Below are positions 1-10,155 of a stretch of 39,868 bases of DNA, in pieces; within the stretch, counting starts at the first letter, position 1, and each line of letters opens with the position of its first letter. Below the pieces are notes generated by a model. It saw only the letters and a list, made by a program, of their open reading frames with translations, searched no databases and was not told the origin of the DNA. The position numbers and the translations under genes are program-made. The stretch is from Nemertoderma westbladi (lineage: Eukaryota; Xenacoelomorpha; Nemertodermatida; Nemertodermatidae), in contig JAUCBJ010007235.1 of the NCBI GenBank assembly GCA_032718475.1, positions 1 through 39,868 on the forward strand. Direction: 5' to 3'.

Positions 1-739
1 GATAATAGCTATGCTTTCTATAATTTAGCCTACTAATGTTCTTATAAAAAGGCAGAAAACATTTTGCTATCTCAACACGGTCTTAAAACACTGATAATAA
101 AGTCTCAAAATCATAACAAAAAGTCCCGTGACTTTAGCTCTCTTATTTTCCAAGAATCCCGTTCAACACATGTAATCAGCAGTGAGACAGGATAATTTCA
201 GTTCAGTAGCTCGGGATTGGTCGAAATCAGAACTAACTCAACGCAGGGCTATGGGTAACTGGGGCAACCTTCCCAAGCCGGCTGTCCAATCGAACAGCTC
301 AGATCCCTCCTAAAGGATTCCAACGCCTTGGAGGGGGGAACTGGTTAGCAAAGAAAACAAATCAGTCATATCCCAGAAAAACCTTTACAGTAGGTTTCAG
401 AGTATTTTAGCGTATGGGGGAAAAACTGGGTTGCGGGGCGAAGGGCCAGTTACATCCCACAGAAGCTTTTACAGTGCCTTTTCTTGAATAAGTAGGCCTA
501 TCAGAAAGCGGATTTGTTCTCGAATGAAACAAACCCTTAAGTAATATCAGCGTGAACCAAAGTTATAGGCCATTGACTGTACCATGACCTACTGAAGATA
601 TCTCATGATTGCACTTAGTACCCTACTGTACTACAGTACAGTACTGGTACTGGTGCAGCGATAAGTCAGCAAGCAATGTAACGTAAAGTACAACTGATAT
701 TGATTTAGTACCGCTAGGCCTAGGCCCACGTTCCTGAAA

Positions 740-814
740 GGGGGGGGGGGGGGGGGGGGGGGGGGGATAAAACAATTTTAGGTGAATACTCCCCCCCCCC
801 CCCCCCCCTCCCCC
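740..814. repeat. G27 run facing a C18 run (potential hairpin)
   Basis: There are 27 consecutive G at 740-766, a 24-base spacer, then 18 C at 791-808, one T and 5 more C. The two runs could pair as a long G:C hairpin. The layout resembles the poly-G/poly-C-ended element at 3148-4085 in miniature, so a short non-autonomous relative is possible. It could equally be coincidental homopolymers. Run lengths are unreliable in most sequencing data. Confidence 0.6.
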
Positions 815-1546
815 AAGAAAAATATAGTTTTACAAGCTAGTGAATCAGCATATCTTGACACTGGTAATTCAAAAATGTAATCAAATCATCAATTATTTTA
901 TTTTTTTGTTACAGTATAATAAATTTATGGGATAGGAAATACTGTACACCTTACATCAATCAGGTTGACTTATATATATGACTTGGCATGGTGTCCCCCC
1001 TATCTGAATAGAGAGATGTGTGAAGTGTAAAGTGTAAACGTGATCTAAGTGTAAAGTGATCAAGGGACATCTGCTTAGATGTTGCTTATATTTCTTTCGC
1101 GTTGGCACTTACATAAGTTTATATCACGTGCTGCGCGAAGGACCCCCTTCAGGTATAATATGGTTAAGGTTAAGTCACAACAAATTATAGATATGGATAC
1201 CAGCGCAAGCAACCCTCAGCGCGTAGCCTTTTAGCTGCAAGCTGGCTCCCAAATTACAGACAATTAGACAATTGGTCAACAACAAACAACCCCTCCCCCT
1301 GGTAGCCAATGAGAGAACCTGGAGCTTTCGGGTATTTTTAGTAATTACAGGTAGGTAGGTTAATGTCATGTAGTATTATATAATTGGACCAAAATGGGAT
1401 GGTGGTGGAGTCACGTCAGTGTGATGTAGACGTGTGTATCCTATTATAAGTATATCAATGTGAATCCAATAATATTGATCACTGGGGTCAACACTATTAT
1501 TATTAATTAATTGTGAACAAGACGAGTGAACAAGACATGTCTGGCT

Positions 1547-1598
1547 GGGGGGGGGGGGGGGGGGCAGTGAAACGTGTCTGGGGGGGGGGGGGGCCCCC
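1547..1598. repeat. Duplicated G-run block (G18 and G14)
   Basis: G18 at 1547-1564 and G14 at 1580-1593 each follow a copy of tgtctg, which suggests a small tandem duplication. Five C follow directly. No coding signal is present. Confidence 0.6.
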
Positions 1599-3147
1599 AG
1601 TGCCCCCCCGCACGGTACGGGCCTGAGTGTGAGTGTGTATTCACTTCCTGACTTTGTGCCCAGAAACACCAGTGGCTAGAAAGATACAGAACGCAAATCT
1701 ATTACACGTCCACAAACGTTTACACGTTGACGCTAAACTGACTACTTCAGACTTTGCATACTTGCACTGCAACACATACTGACTGTCTGATATTGCCGCA
1801 TCACCGCATTTTTATACTGATTTATGCTGTTATAATCTGTTGTAATTTGTAACATATGGATTAATGTCAATAGTTGGAGAATACTTACGAATAACCGGTA
1901 GATCTCTTGGTTTTCATGATTTATTGAGGTAAGCGGAGGGGTTTACTATTCACAATAACAACTATTATATTATTACTATTATATACACAGTGGTTTGTAT
2001 GAGTTGATGCTGTTTCATAGTCCCCAACGTACGTGAGTTAAGTTCTCCCTATATGCAAGTAAAATCGGTGACTGTTGGCAAGTTAGTGTGTTTCAGTAAT
2101 ATTGTCCATCCGTGTGAGAGTGTGAATGTTCAATAAATACATCCCTAAAGGATGTAAACATTTGCGTTATCTCTAGCCCACCCGTTGTAGTTAGTATAAG
2201 TCATATCTCTGCGTAATATTTAGAGCGCAGCACCTAAAAGGAACTATTAGTACTGTAGTATTTAACTGAAAATAAGCATAGTTTTTGGAGATTATATAGT
2301 AAGGAACATTCGAATGATACAAAGTGTCCTACGGCTCTCTCTGCCATCGGATCCAGTCTCCCACCTCCGGTGGGTCATACGCCAGCGCTAGACTGGCTTC
2401 GGCTGTGTTCATTTGTATTGGGCTGTCAGGTATTAATAGACATATAAATTAGCAGGTTAAACTGTTAAAGGTCTAAAAGCGCGAACAGTGTAGTTGTATT
2501 TTCCACATTATTTTATCTATTGAATAATTACTGCAGATAATATATACGCCACATTTATACATATTTTAAAGGAAATTTTAACTGACAATTACCACCAAAA
2601 TAAATTAGGCCTACAATTAATACTGTATGACATTGACTTGGTTTGCTGTAAATGTTACTCCGACCACCACTACAGTACATACTGTGCTGTAAAATATAAC
2701 TTTTATTAACAAACAATTACGAAATTTTACCGTTTTTTGTTTTCACTCAGTCTTGTGTCTCAGTTTCCTTAGTTATTTGATTGAAATAATTTCTAAGAAT
2801 TTTTAAAATTTAAATAGGCCATGACTATTTTTTTTCACTCTGAAAGCTAAACATTGGTAATGACTGATGCATGATGGTTAAATCCATCAGAATGAAAAAT
2901 GTTTGGAGTTACATTCATAGGCTTCGAATTCCTGACCTTCGTTAGTAATTTCAGTCTAAAATCAGATATTAAAAACAAAACTGTAATTAAATTTGGAAGA
3001 AATATAATTTATATTAAATATTAAGGGAAAGGAGTTGGTAAAAGTGACTGTTATTCTAACAAAAATAATAAACGAGACTTTATTTCATTTGCGGTCAATG
3101 TCGCTTCTATCACCAAATGAAGCATTAAGATTTAAACGAATTTTTAA

Positions 3148-3180
<33 letters not shown>

Positions 3181-4085
3181 GGTAGCACCTCTCTATTTTG
3201 GAATCATGTGCCGAATTTAATGGAGATTTCAAATCTGCAAACAGTTTTCTCATATCTTTTCCCAAACTCAAGTTAATAGCCGAAAACGTAAGAGCTAGTC
3301 TGATTTTTGACAAGCCTTCGAGCAGCACTATATTTTACATTTGAACGAGGCCCTTTTCATAAGAAAGGCTCTCACACAGTACAGATATGAATAAAATTGC
3401 CTAAAAGTTGTTTTAGTAGTTATATGTTTAGCAAGCATGAAAAATTTCGTTGAATTTCATTCATTTTTGATAAAGTTAATATTGTTGAACAAAGAAAGAT
3501 GGTATTATCCAAAATAGCGGGAAGGTTTGAATTGTTCCTTTATAACTTTAAACACCATCTCTCAGAATGACGTTTTTACATGAAAATAGGCTATTTCCCG
3601 CTCAATTTTAACTGAAATGAGTTAAATTTTTACACTTGTTCAGAAAACCTGACCTTTGTCCATAATTCTTCGGAACAACTCATGGCTGGAAATGCCCTGG
3701 AGCCTTTTTATATCAAAAAGGCACAAAAAAGCCCTTTTTTATGGCCCTTTTGTTCTAAAAAGGTTCCAGGGCATTTGAGGCAAAATATGTTCAGAAGAAT
3801 TAATTGGATGCAGGGTTCTTCTAAACTTATATTCCAAATTTCAACAAAAATTGGTGGAGAAATAGCCATTGGCGCAAAAAGGCACTTTTAGCCATACGGA
3901 GCCATTTTGGGGCCAATTTTAAAAATATTTTGTTTGGTTATTCTTACACAGTCCAGACGATGTTTAGTCGACCAAAATTTTTTTTCACCCAATCTTAGGG
4001 TCCCTAGATGTGTATGATGTATATGATGAAAAATGTGAGGTCCAATTTGGGGGTGCTACCCCCCCCCCCCCCCCCCCCCCCCCCC
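3148..4085. mobile_element. TTAA-flanked element with poly-G/poly-C inverted ends
   Basis: The insertion starts with G32 and GGTAGCACC and ends with the inverse, GGTGCTACC plus a C27 run. It is flanked by direct TTAA at 3144-3147 and 4086-4089. Paralogous copy B near 24145-24165 reads straight through the site without the insert, so this is an empty-site/filled-site pair. A TTAA target duplication is the hallmark of the piggyBac superfamily. The interior encodes no recognisable transposase, so it is non-autonomous at best. The poly-G terminus is not the usual piggyBac end, so the superfamily call is tentative. The interior near 3212-3245 resembles 34112-34150. Confidence 0.75.
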
Positions 4086-4093
4086 TTAAAGAT

Positions 4094-4099
4094 TTTATT
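4094..4099 (-). terminator. Polyadenylation signal of Cys-rich gene A
   Basis: AATAAA on the minus strand, 80 bases beyond the stop codon at 4179-4181. The same signal stands at 24162-24167 after gene B. It is the only canonical signal close to the end of the gene. Confidence 0.55.
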
Positions 4100-4178
4100 A
4101 ACGACAGATAGTCCCTGTGATTACAACATCAATTCCTACTGTGCTACGTAGTCCTACAAACGGCCAAGTTGATTATCG

Positions 4179-4859
4179 TTATGGATAGACTCCCATGTGC
4201 AGGAAATAAAGAAAGGCAATAATGGTTGGAGTTCCACAACCCAATACTTGAATATTAGCCCTGCTAGAAGAGGTTGTACCCTGATCAATGGTAGTTGGAG
4301 CCGTTGTCGTCGCATCGTCATCATCTGTCGTCGCACCATCATCCTCCGTTGTTGTACCTTGATCATCTGTTTTCGCACCCTGGTCCTTTGCATCTGTGGT
4401 TGCAGGTATTCCTGTGAACACAGGATGTTTGTCCCAGTCAACCGAATTCCCACCATTGTAGTAATCGTCGAGCCATTCTGTCGCTTTTGTATTTTTGCAT
4501 TCATCTACTCCATTGCAGCATTTAGACTGACAACGCAACTTCAATGGATTCAGCTGATTGTCAGACAACTCCATGAGCATATCTTTTATGTCATCTCCCA
4601 TAAGACTGGAGCATTGCTCTTCGGTTAATTCGAGACATGCTTGGCATTGCATTACCTCTACGTAACCCAACATTTTAATATCAGAAGACAAGACAGCTTC
4701 TGCTGCAACCTGGAAGTAACCCATCACACATGATTCGCAGCCACGGGTATTGTTACCCGGTTCCACAACTGTTTTATTCATGTTCAATTGTGGGAAATCA
4801 ATGTTTGATTGCGATGACATGACAGCTTGGTCGTGAATGCATGTATAAGTTCCATCCAT
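4179..4859 (-). CDS. Cys-rich mucin-like surface protein A, exon 2
   Basis: Second exon, 226 codons plus stop. The acceptor is TTTTGCAG at 4860-4867 on the minus strand and the exon begins in phase 0, joining the phase-0 donor of exon 1 at 5071. It encodes the second of two related Cys domains: C41-x2-C44, C72, C75, C83, then C110-x3-C114-C115-x5-C121-x7-W129, followed by VDWD at 140-143. Candidate N-glycosylation sites lie at N28 and N36 or N37. A Thr/Asp-rich stretch (about 153-198) follows, and the chain ends in about 20 hydrophobic residues, which suggests a GPI-anchor signal or a short membrane anchor. I do not recognise the family. Spliced protein: 503 residues. Confidence 0.75.
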   Translation of the reverse strand: MDGTYTCIHDQAVMSSQSNIDFPQLNMNKTVVEPGNNTRGCESCVMGYFQVAAEAVLSSDIKMLGYVEVMQCQACLELTEEQCSSLMGDDIKDMLMELSDNQLNPLKLRCQSKCCNGVDECKNTKATEWLDDYYNGGNSVDWDKHPVFTGIPATTDAKDQGAKTDDQGTTTEDDGATTDDDDATTTAPTTIDQGTTSSSRANIQVLGCGTPTIIAFLYFLHMGVYP

Positions 4860-5070
4860 CTGCAAAATAAATTTGAAAATATTTAAGTAAGAACGCAGAT
4901 GACCCATTGTTTGCCAAATTTTCATAAACAGTGGTAAATTGGACAATAACCTGTTTGTACCACCATGCACTATGTTGGGGTCATTAGTTGATAACAACAA
5001 AAACGTTTATATAATACATTTGTGCAAAAGAGATACATTTAATTGATAACTTATATCTCTTTGCCCTAAC

Positions 5071-5901
5071 CTCGGAACTTGTTGTTTGACTTGTTGTGGA
5101 AGGTTCCGAACTTGTCGGTTGTTGTGTTGTCCCGTCGTTAATTGTGGTGGTACCTTGCGATTCTGTTTGTGGTTGCATTGTCTCATCGCTTATTGTGGTG
5201 GTACCTTGCGATTCTGTTTGTGGTTTCGTTGTCCCATCGCTTATTGTGGTGGTACCTTGCGATTCTGTTTGTGGTTTCGTTGTCCCATCGCTTATTGTGG
5301 TGGTACCTTGCGATTCTGTTTGTGGTTGTGTTGTTGCAACGCTGGTAGTTGTCGTAACTGGGGAGAACTGTGGTAGGTCCCAGTCGACGGGGTCATCTTT
5401 CTGCCCATTGGTCGTGAAGTATTCCATCCATTCAAGTTCTCCCAAACCTTCGCAAACAATATCCCCTGCACAACATCTTAATTGGCAGCTCAGCTTGTAA
5501 ACGTCAAACTCAGGAATAGAAGAGGCAATTGATGAAACTGTTCTATCTTTTATGGGACCTTCGGTTTTAGAATTGGTGGTACAAACCGCTTCATTCTGTT
5601 GGACACATGCCGGAGTACCTTTCACGCATACGGTCGTTTTGGAGTATACCAGGGCTTTCGAAACGATGAAACCTACGTCAAATAATCCTGTGGTCTGCGA
5701 ATCTATTAAGGCGCAGATATCGCAATCGTTCATTGGGGTTCCTGCATTTACTTCGTGATCGTTTTTGTTCAAAAACTCATTTTCCCCAATTATTTGTGAA
5801 ACGGTGCGCTCATCTTGGCAAGTTACCTGCGTCGTTCTGGTAATCTGCGATACAATGAATGCAAGGAAGGCTATGAGTGAAGTGGCAGCGCATACCTCCA
5901 T
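5071..5901 (-). CDS. Cys-rich mucin-like surface protein A, exon 1
   Basis: First exon, 277 codons from ATG at 5901 to the donor GAG|GTTAGG (GT at 5070-5069), phase 0. Residues 1 to about 27 form a hydrophobic signal peptide. The Cys domain follows: C60-x2-C63, C92, C99, C107, then C139-x3-C143-C144-x5-C150-x7-W158 and VDWD at 172-175. The same spacing recurs in exon 2, so the protein contains two copies of one domain. Residues 200-250 are three 17-residue Thr/Ser/Gln-rich repeats, a likely O-glycosylated stalk. Secretion is well supported. Function is unknown, and an extracellular matrix, mucus or immune-type surface role is only a guess. Confidence 0.78.
5152..5304 (-). repeat. 51-bp coding minisatellite, 3 units (gene A)
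   Basis: Three in-frame 51-bp units encode a 17-residue repeat with the core TTTISDGTTKPQTESQG (variants DGT/DET and K/M-Q). The equivalent site has 26 units in copy C and none in copy B, so this is a hypervariable array whose unit preserves frame. Confidence 0.9.
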
Positions 5902-7370
5902 AGCGAGGCTGAGTTTTATTCAGTATGTTAGGCTATAATCGGCTAGGATATAGAATTATATTTAAAAAATGACTCATGTTGAGTGAGATGAGTGTCTTTT
6001 AGACTCAAAACATTTTTTTGGAGTTTCAAATTAAAAACATCTTCCAAAATCGCTGTGTTTTACATGGCGTAATTTGTTTATCATGAACTCTAGATAAATA
6101 TCTTGAAGTTATACTGATGAATTATGAATACTCATCTGTAATAATGTAAAGTAACACTACATTATTTTACATGTAAGACACACAAGTACACAAATTTTAA
6201 ACATGAAGACTTAACAGCACTCACTATATTTCTGACCTATAACATAATATTATAAACGTATACAGTACATACTGTGGGATGTAACAGATGTTGTTATTAT
6301 CATGTAGGGTAGGCGTGTAATTCTTTATCGATGGATATAAGATTACATAAAATAAACCTGTTGTGGTAATGGAAACGTATATACTACATGTCATAGGGGG
6401 TGCGAAAACGATCGAATAGTTCTTTGGTATTCCTATTCTACAGTATAACGTGCAGGTTGTGTTCCCAGTAGAGATGATTATCATTTGCTCTACAGTAAAA
6501 ATTACACTCATTAGTGAACGTGATCCAAGAAACACAATAAGCAACCAGACCAGGAAGGCTCCACTTCCTTGGCCGTTTCCCCTAAGGCAGTGATGGAGCC
6601 ACTCTAACACCCAAGGGTGAACATTACGTAATTAACCAACCCTTTTCTTTACTCAATCAGCAGAAGCCAGGTTCCAATGTTGAGTGCGACGGTAGAGTTG
6701 TATGTAGTTACTTTCTGGAATTATACAAACATACAAATCTTGAGCTAGAAGGCGCGTAAAAGAAATATGATGGTAATTTGCAAAGTTCTTTTGCTAAGCT
6801 GCGATCGTGAACACCAGCTAGTAGAAGTACATTGTACGGTACACTCTGTGCGGGTATTCTAACTGTAAATAAGGTATCTGGACGGAAAAGATGTTCCAAA
6901 GGGCGCCTAAAATAACATTAGCCCAGAGCTTCATTCGACTCATCCATAGAGGGAAGATGCTGGAAATCCTAAGAGCTTATGGAATACCAGAAGTAATTGT
7001 TGCTGTCATTGGGAAATAAGGGGGGGGGGGGGTGGAAATACAGTACCATCTCGGCGAATTCATACATCTATTGAAACCATCTACGGTACGTAGCAAAACT
7101 CTACAAAGGCGACACACTGACGCCTTAAACATAAACATAGTCCATAATTCAGGACAGAGATCATTATGGCGGCAGCGTGCCGCCTTTCCATAAAACCTCT
7201 TATAATAATTGTATTCTAGTTACTACTGTAGGACGAAAAAAATTGAGTTGATATCCGTGTTGGACTTTCTAATATAATTTGTCTAATATAATATAATATA
7301 ATCTTTCTAATATCATTTCTAATACGCTAGTAAATGCACGGAAACATGACCGTAGTTGATAATAATCAAC
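5902..7370. other. 5' flank of gene A and intergenic DNA
   Basis: The part from 5902 to about 6480 is conserved with the 5' flank of copy C and probably includes the promoter. A weak TATA-like stretch (tttaaatata on the minus strand, about 5960-5969) lies about 60 bases upstream of the start codon. Beyond 6480 no gene is apparent. A G run lies at about 7021-7032. Confidence 0.4.
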
Positions 7371-7373
7371 TAC
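7352..7373. repeat. Short perfect hairpin
   Basis: A nine-base stem gtagttgat (7352-7360) pairs with atcaactac (7365-7373) around a four-base loop. It sits at the edge of the interspersed repeat beginning at about 7374. Confidence 0.5.
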
Positions 7374-7740
7374 TGTGGGGAGAGCCACGAAGTGATTGAA
7401 GCCTTATCATAGGGGCACCATTCACGAGTTGTTCACTGTCCTCATCGTCGTCTAATTTTTGATCGCTAACGACTCAGTTATCCCTTGACGAAATTAAATC
7501 AAACTTGGAACGTATGTAGTCCGTCAAAATTTTAGAAAGAATCTGAAGTTTGGTCAAGAATCAGTCTGTCGGAACCGGTAGTGTCAGACTTTTGATAAAA
7601 ACCTAAATAAGTCGGCCTATCATTGCTGAAATCAAACAAAACTTGGTACGTATGCAGTAATTTGTTACAAATTGAGTTGAATCCACGCTTAAAATCTATT
7701 CTTTTAAAACACAAATTCCCTGTCAATACATTCTTGTCGT
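7374..7740. repeat. Interspersed repeat, copy 1
   Basis: Sequence from tgtggggagagccacgaagt onward resembles the reverse complement of 37480-37665. It includes the shared phrases gagccacgaagtga and an 'aaacttgg..cgtatg' motif that recurs near 7503 and 7642. There is no coding capacity. It is probably an old SINE- or MITE-like family of unknown type. Confidence 0.5.
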
Positions 7741-7839
7741 TATTCCTCTGTGCGGCTTATGGTTGTGGTGCAGATTAAGAGCAGGATTGAAGGTTAACTT
7801 TCCCCTTTTCTTTGATTTATTGGCAGTCTGTTTATAACT

Positions 7840-7958
7840 ATTTACATACTTCTGTGTAAAGTAGCACTTTACAGTGTGATGATCCGAGTGGCTTTGTTAC
7901 ACGAACGAACGTTAGTGAGTGAGTGAAAATAAAGCCACGACGATCAGAACACTGTAAA
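7840..7958. repeat. Left arm and loop of a palindromic repeat split by the BEL insertion
   Basis: Sequence at 7845-7898 (acatactt, then actttacagtg, tgat, gtggcttt) is complementary to the run formed by 7931-7958 joined to 22190-22225. The element therefore inserted inside an older palindromic, MITE-like repeat, in the right arm. The match is imperfect but spans about 50 bases. Confidence 0.55.
7954..7958 (+). repeat. Target-site duplication GTAAA (left)
   Basis: GTAAA immediately precedes the TG of the 5' LTR and is repeated at 22190-22194 directly after the CA of the 3' LTR. A five-base duplication fits BEL/Pao integrases. Confidence 0.9.
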
Positions 7959-8499
7959 TGTTAGCTTATTCAATCCCGCCAACACCCCATAAAGTTGTAA
8001 GCCGATAAGCAATATTGGGAGCCACGAGATTGGGCAATTAACCAACTCGTGCCATCCCAATAAGAGTGGGAAGGAAGCACACAACAAGGGGTCAGGGGCC
8101 AAACCCCTAACCCAGAGAGAACAGGTGGAGTGAACGGGAACACTCCACGGGGCGCCAACAAGGGTAACAACCAATCAGAGGGGGGAAAGGCATCGATTGA
8201 GTAGCAATAAGGCCACCGTGCAATATAACCAATAACCTATTAATCAGTGATTCAGTTATCTCAGTGCAGCAGTGCTAGCGTAGGTTGGTAGTCAATTAGT
8301 TTAGTTAGGGGATCACGGGACTTTAGTTACCGTATCCCTCCTTGTACACATTATATCTATATCTATATCCTATGCCCTATTATTATTATACACCGAACTT
8401 CAGAACTCAGTTACTTTCTTTCATCCTTATACACGGCGGGGACGCGTGGACTAAATTACCACACCGGATAAATCGGGATCCCTCCTGGATCCCGTCACA
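7959..8499 (+). repeat. 5' LTR
   Basis: 541 bp, starting TGTTAGCTTATT and ending GTCACA. It carries a TATA-rich stretch (tatatctatatctatatcc, about 8350-8370) that could drive transcription. Near its end is an 8-bp perfect hairpin (8474-8481 with 8487-8494, loop ctcct). One mismatch to the 3' LTR was found by eye, at 8339. Confidence 0.95.
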
Positions 8500-8580
8500 G
8501 TAACTAAATCCGAGGAAGAAGCCCCAGTTGAACATCAAGAACTGTAGCCTAGCTAGCCGAACCATCAGCCACCAGTTGAG
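8500..8580 (+). other. Leader between 5' LTR and first ORF; no canonical primer-binding site
   Basis: Most LTR elements have TGG, complementary to a tRNA CCA end, directly after the 5' LTR. Here the leader starts GTAACTAAATCCGAGG, so no ordinary tRNA 3' end matches. Priming from an internal tRNA segment or another mechanism is possible. The true site cannot be named from sequence alone. Confidence 0.5.
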
Positions 8581-10155
8581 ATGAGTGAATCGGGCGAGAC
8601 ACCGACGCGGACCCCGGACGAAGATCAAACGATCCGCGAGGCCGCGACCAAGCGATACAGGCCCACGACGCCGGAGCCATCGATAACGGGCGAACCGGAA
8701 GTCCAGAACGAGCCAAGAGAAAGAGAGAGCGAGACGGAGGGAGATGGAGACGAGTCGACACGAGACGGAGAACGGCGCGCCGATATCGCCGGCCAGCTAC
8801 CGGCCGAGGGCGACGAGCGGCCCACCAAAACGGCGACGGTGGGGCCGACGGTGCGACGCCGGACGCGAAGAGACGGAGGAGAGATCGGTACCGATGTCGC
8901 CGGCCAGCTACAGGCCGAGGGTGATGGACGGCCCACCGGAACGGCGACGGTGGAGCCGCCGGTACGACGTCGAACCCGGAGGGACGGAGGAGAGGTCGGC
9001 GACGAGGACGTCGGGGTCTCCGATCGACTTCGACGGGCTTACATCGCGACCCGGGGACTACTAGAGAAGGCCAGAAAAGGGAAAACGGTAGACGAGGTGA
9101 GACTGAGAAAGCGACTAGGTGAGTCGGATAGACACTTTAATTATCTAATACGTTTTGGGCAGAGAGAACTAGCCGAAACGAGAGCACGTGAGGTTGCCAA
9201 GGAACTGTTTGAACTATGGGAATGTGGGAGTATGGAACCTAGCGTAGCGTCAGTGTACATAGGGCCATACTTGGTCGATGCCCGGGGAGTAAAACCAGTG
9301 GGTTGGAGGGGACTCGAAGGGGGCGAATCCGAGGTTAACCCCGAGGATTCGGCCTCGTCGGTCGGAGAAAGCTCCGGGAAGCGGGGGAAAGTTAGTAGGT
9401 CGGGAAGGCGGGGGAAGTCCGTCGTAACCGATAAGTCTGTTACATCCTCCGCGAAAGAAAGAGCGGTGAGAGAAATAGGTGCCGCATACCGTCTCAGCAT
9501 GGCAGAGCAAGGTCAGAGAGAAATGGAGAAACGGCTAGAGGAGGGGAGAGTGCGGTTAGAGAGGGAAGCGGCATTGATTAAAGAAACCGGAGAGAGGGCC
9601 GAAAGGGCTTTGAAAAGCCTAAGGGAGTATGATGAGATAGAGGAAAGGGAGTGTAGGGAGCGTGAGGCGAGAGAGGAAAGGGAACGCAAGGAGCGTGAGG
9701 CGAGAGAGGAAAGGGAACGCAAGGAGCGTGAGGCAAGGGAGGAAAGGGAACGCAAGGAATGTGAGGCGGAACGCAAGGAGCGTGAGGCAAGGGAGGAAAG
9801 GGAACGCAAGGAACGTGAGGCGGAACGCAAGGAGTATGAAGCGAGAAGGGAAAAGGAACGCAAGGAGCGCGAAGTGAGACGAAGGGAGAGCATTAAGAGT
9901 GTAGCAGAGTCGGCCATCAGGGACACCCAGGAGTGTGAGAGGAGACTGACAGAGGCTGAAAAGGAGCACAAGGAATTAGAGAGACGGCAGAGTGAGTCTG
10001 CGGGAAATAGGATTAGACGGGAGCACGAGTTGGAATTCGTGCGAGCGACGCCGTCTGAAAGCGGGGCCGGCTCGAGTATTTTTGAGGAGCCGGAGGCCGT
10101 AGATACATTTATTAACACCCCACTGACAGGGACCGCACGACAGACCCAAAACTGA
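8581..10155 (+). CDS. gag: BEL Gag region, block 1 (basic/coiled-coil N-terminal part)
   Basis: 524 codons from the first ATG after the leader to TGA at 10153-10155. Residues 68-104 and 105-141 are a tandem 37-residue duplication (both start D-[IV]-AGQL and end with RRRTRRDGGE plus a few residues). Residues 145-250 form a more ordinary, possibly folded region of unknown type. Residues about 310-480 are an extremely charged Glu/Arg/Lys coiled coil with internal repeats of the form REERERKE. There is no zinc finger. The next reading frame is open from 10127, so a +1 shift at AAC-TGA-T would continue into block 2. Its position makes a structural Gag role likely, but it could be an independent ORF. 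Confidence 0.7.
   Translation: MSESGETPTRTPDEDQTIREAATKRYRPTTPEPSITGEPEVQNEPRERESETEGDGDESTRDGERRADIAGQLPAEGDERPTKTATVGPTVRRRTRRDGGEIGTDVAGQLQAEGDGRPTGTATVEPPVRRRTRRDGGEVGDEDVGVSDRLRRAYIATRGLLEKARKGKTVDEVRLRKRLGESDRHFNYLIRFGQRELAETRAREVAKELFELWECGSMEPSVASVYIGPYLVDARGVKPVGWRGLEGGESEVNPEDSASSVGESSGKRGKVSRSGRRGKSVVTDKSVTSSAKERAVREIGAAYRLSMAEQGQREMEKRLEEGRVRLEREAALIKETGERAERALKSLREYDEIEERECREREAREERERKEREAREERERKEREAREERERKECEAERKEREAREERERKEREAERKEYEARREKERKEREVRRRESIKSVAESAIRDTQECERRLTEAEKEHKELERRQSESAGNRIRREHELEFVRATPSESGAGSSIFEEPEAVDTFINTPLTGTARQTQN

Larger units (their letters stand above)
1..2518. other. Intergenic DNA, no gene recognised
   Basis: AT-rich sequence with only short open frames and no recognisable domain. 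It contains several pure G or C runs, listed separately, and short degenerate repeats around 1010-1060. I see no RNA gene, promoter or coding exon that can be supported. Confidence 0.5.
2519..6480. repeat. Segmental duplication copy A
   Basis: This block is collinear with 23261-25778 (copy B), and its upstream part (about 5902-6480) with 28068-28445 and 31260-31740 (copy C). The shared part starts near taattactgcagataata (2523 and 23263) and continues through the Cys-rich gene and its 5' flank. The main difference from copy B is the 938-bp insertion at 3148-4085. The three copies make up a local family duplicated before the BEL element inserted between A and B. Confidence 0.75.

Noticed and set aside
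3035-3328. Open frames across the G32 run (poly-Gly or poly-Pro)
   Set aside because: Driven by the homopolymer; the run is the end of the TTAA element and flanks have no coding character.
7944-8174. Open frames of 66-80 codons on the minus strand in the LTRs
   Set aside because: Present in both LTRs only because the LTRs are identical. No start context or domain, and LTR function explains the conservation.
9513-10118. 201-codon Ser/Leu-rich open frame opposite Gag block 1
   Set aside because: Complement of the Glu/Arg-rich coiled coil. Its composition is what antisense of GAG/AGA codons gives.
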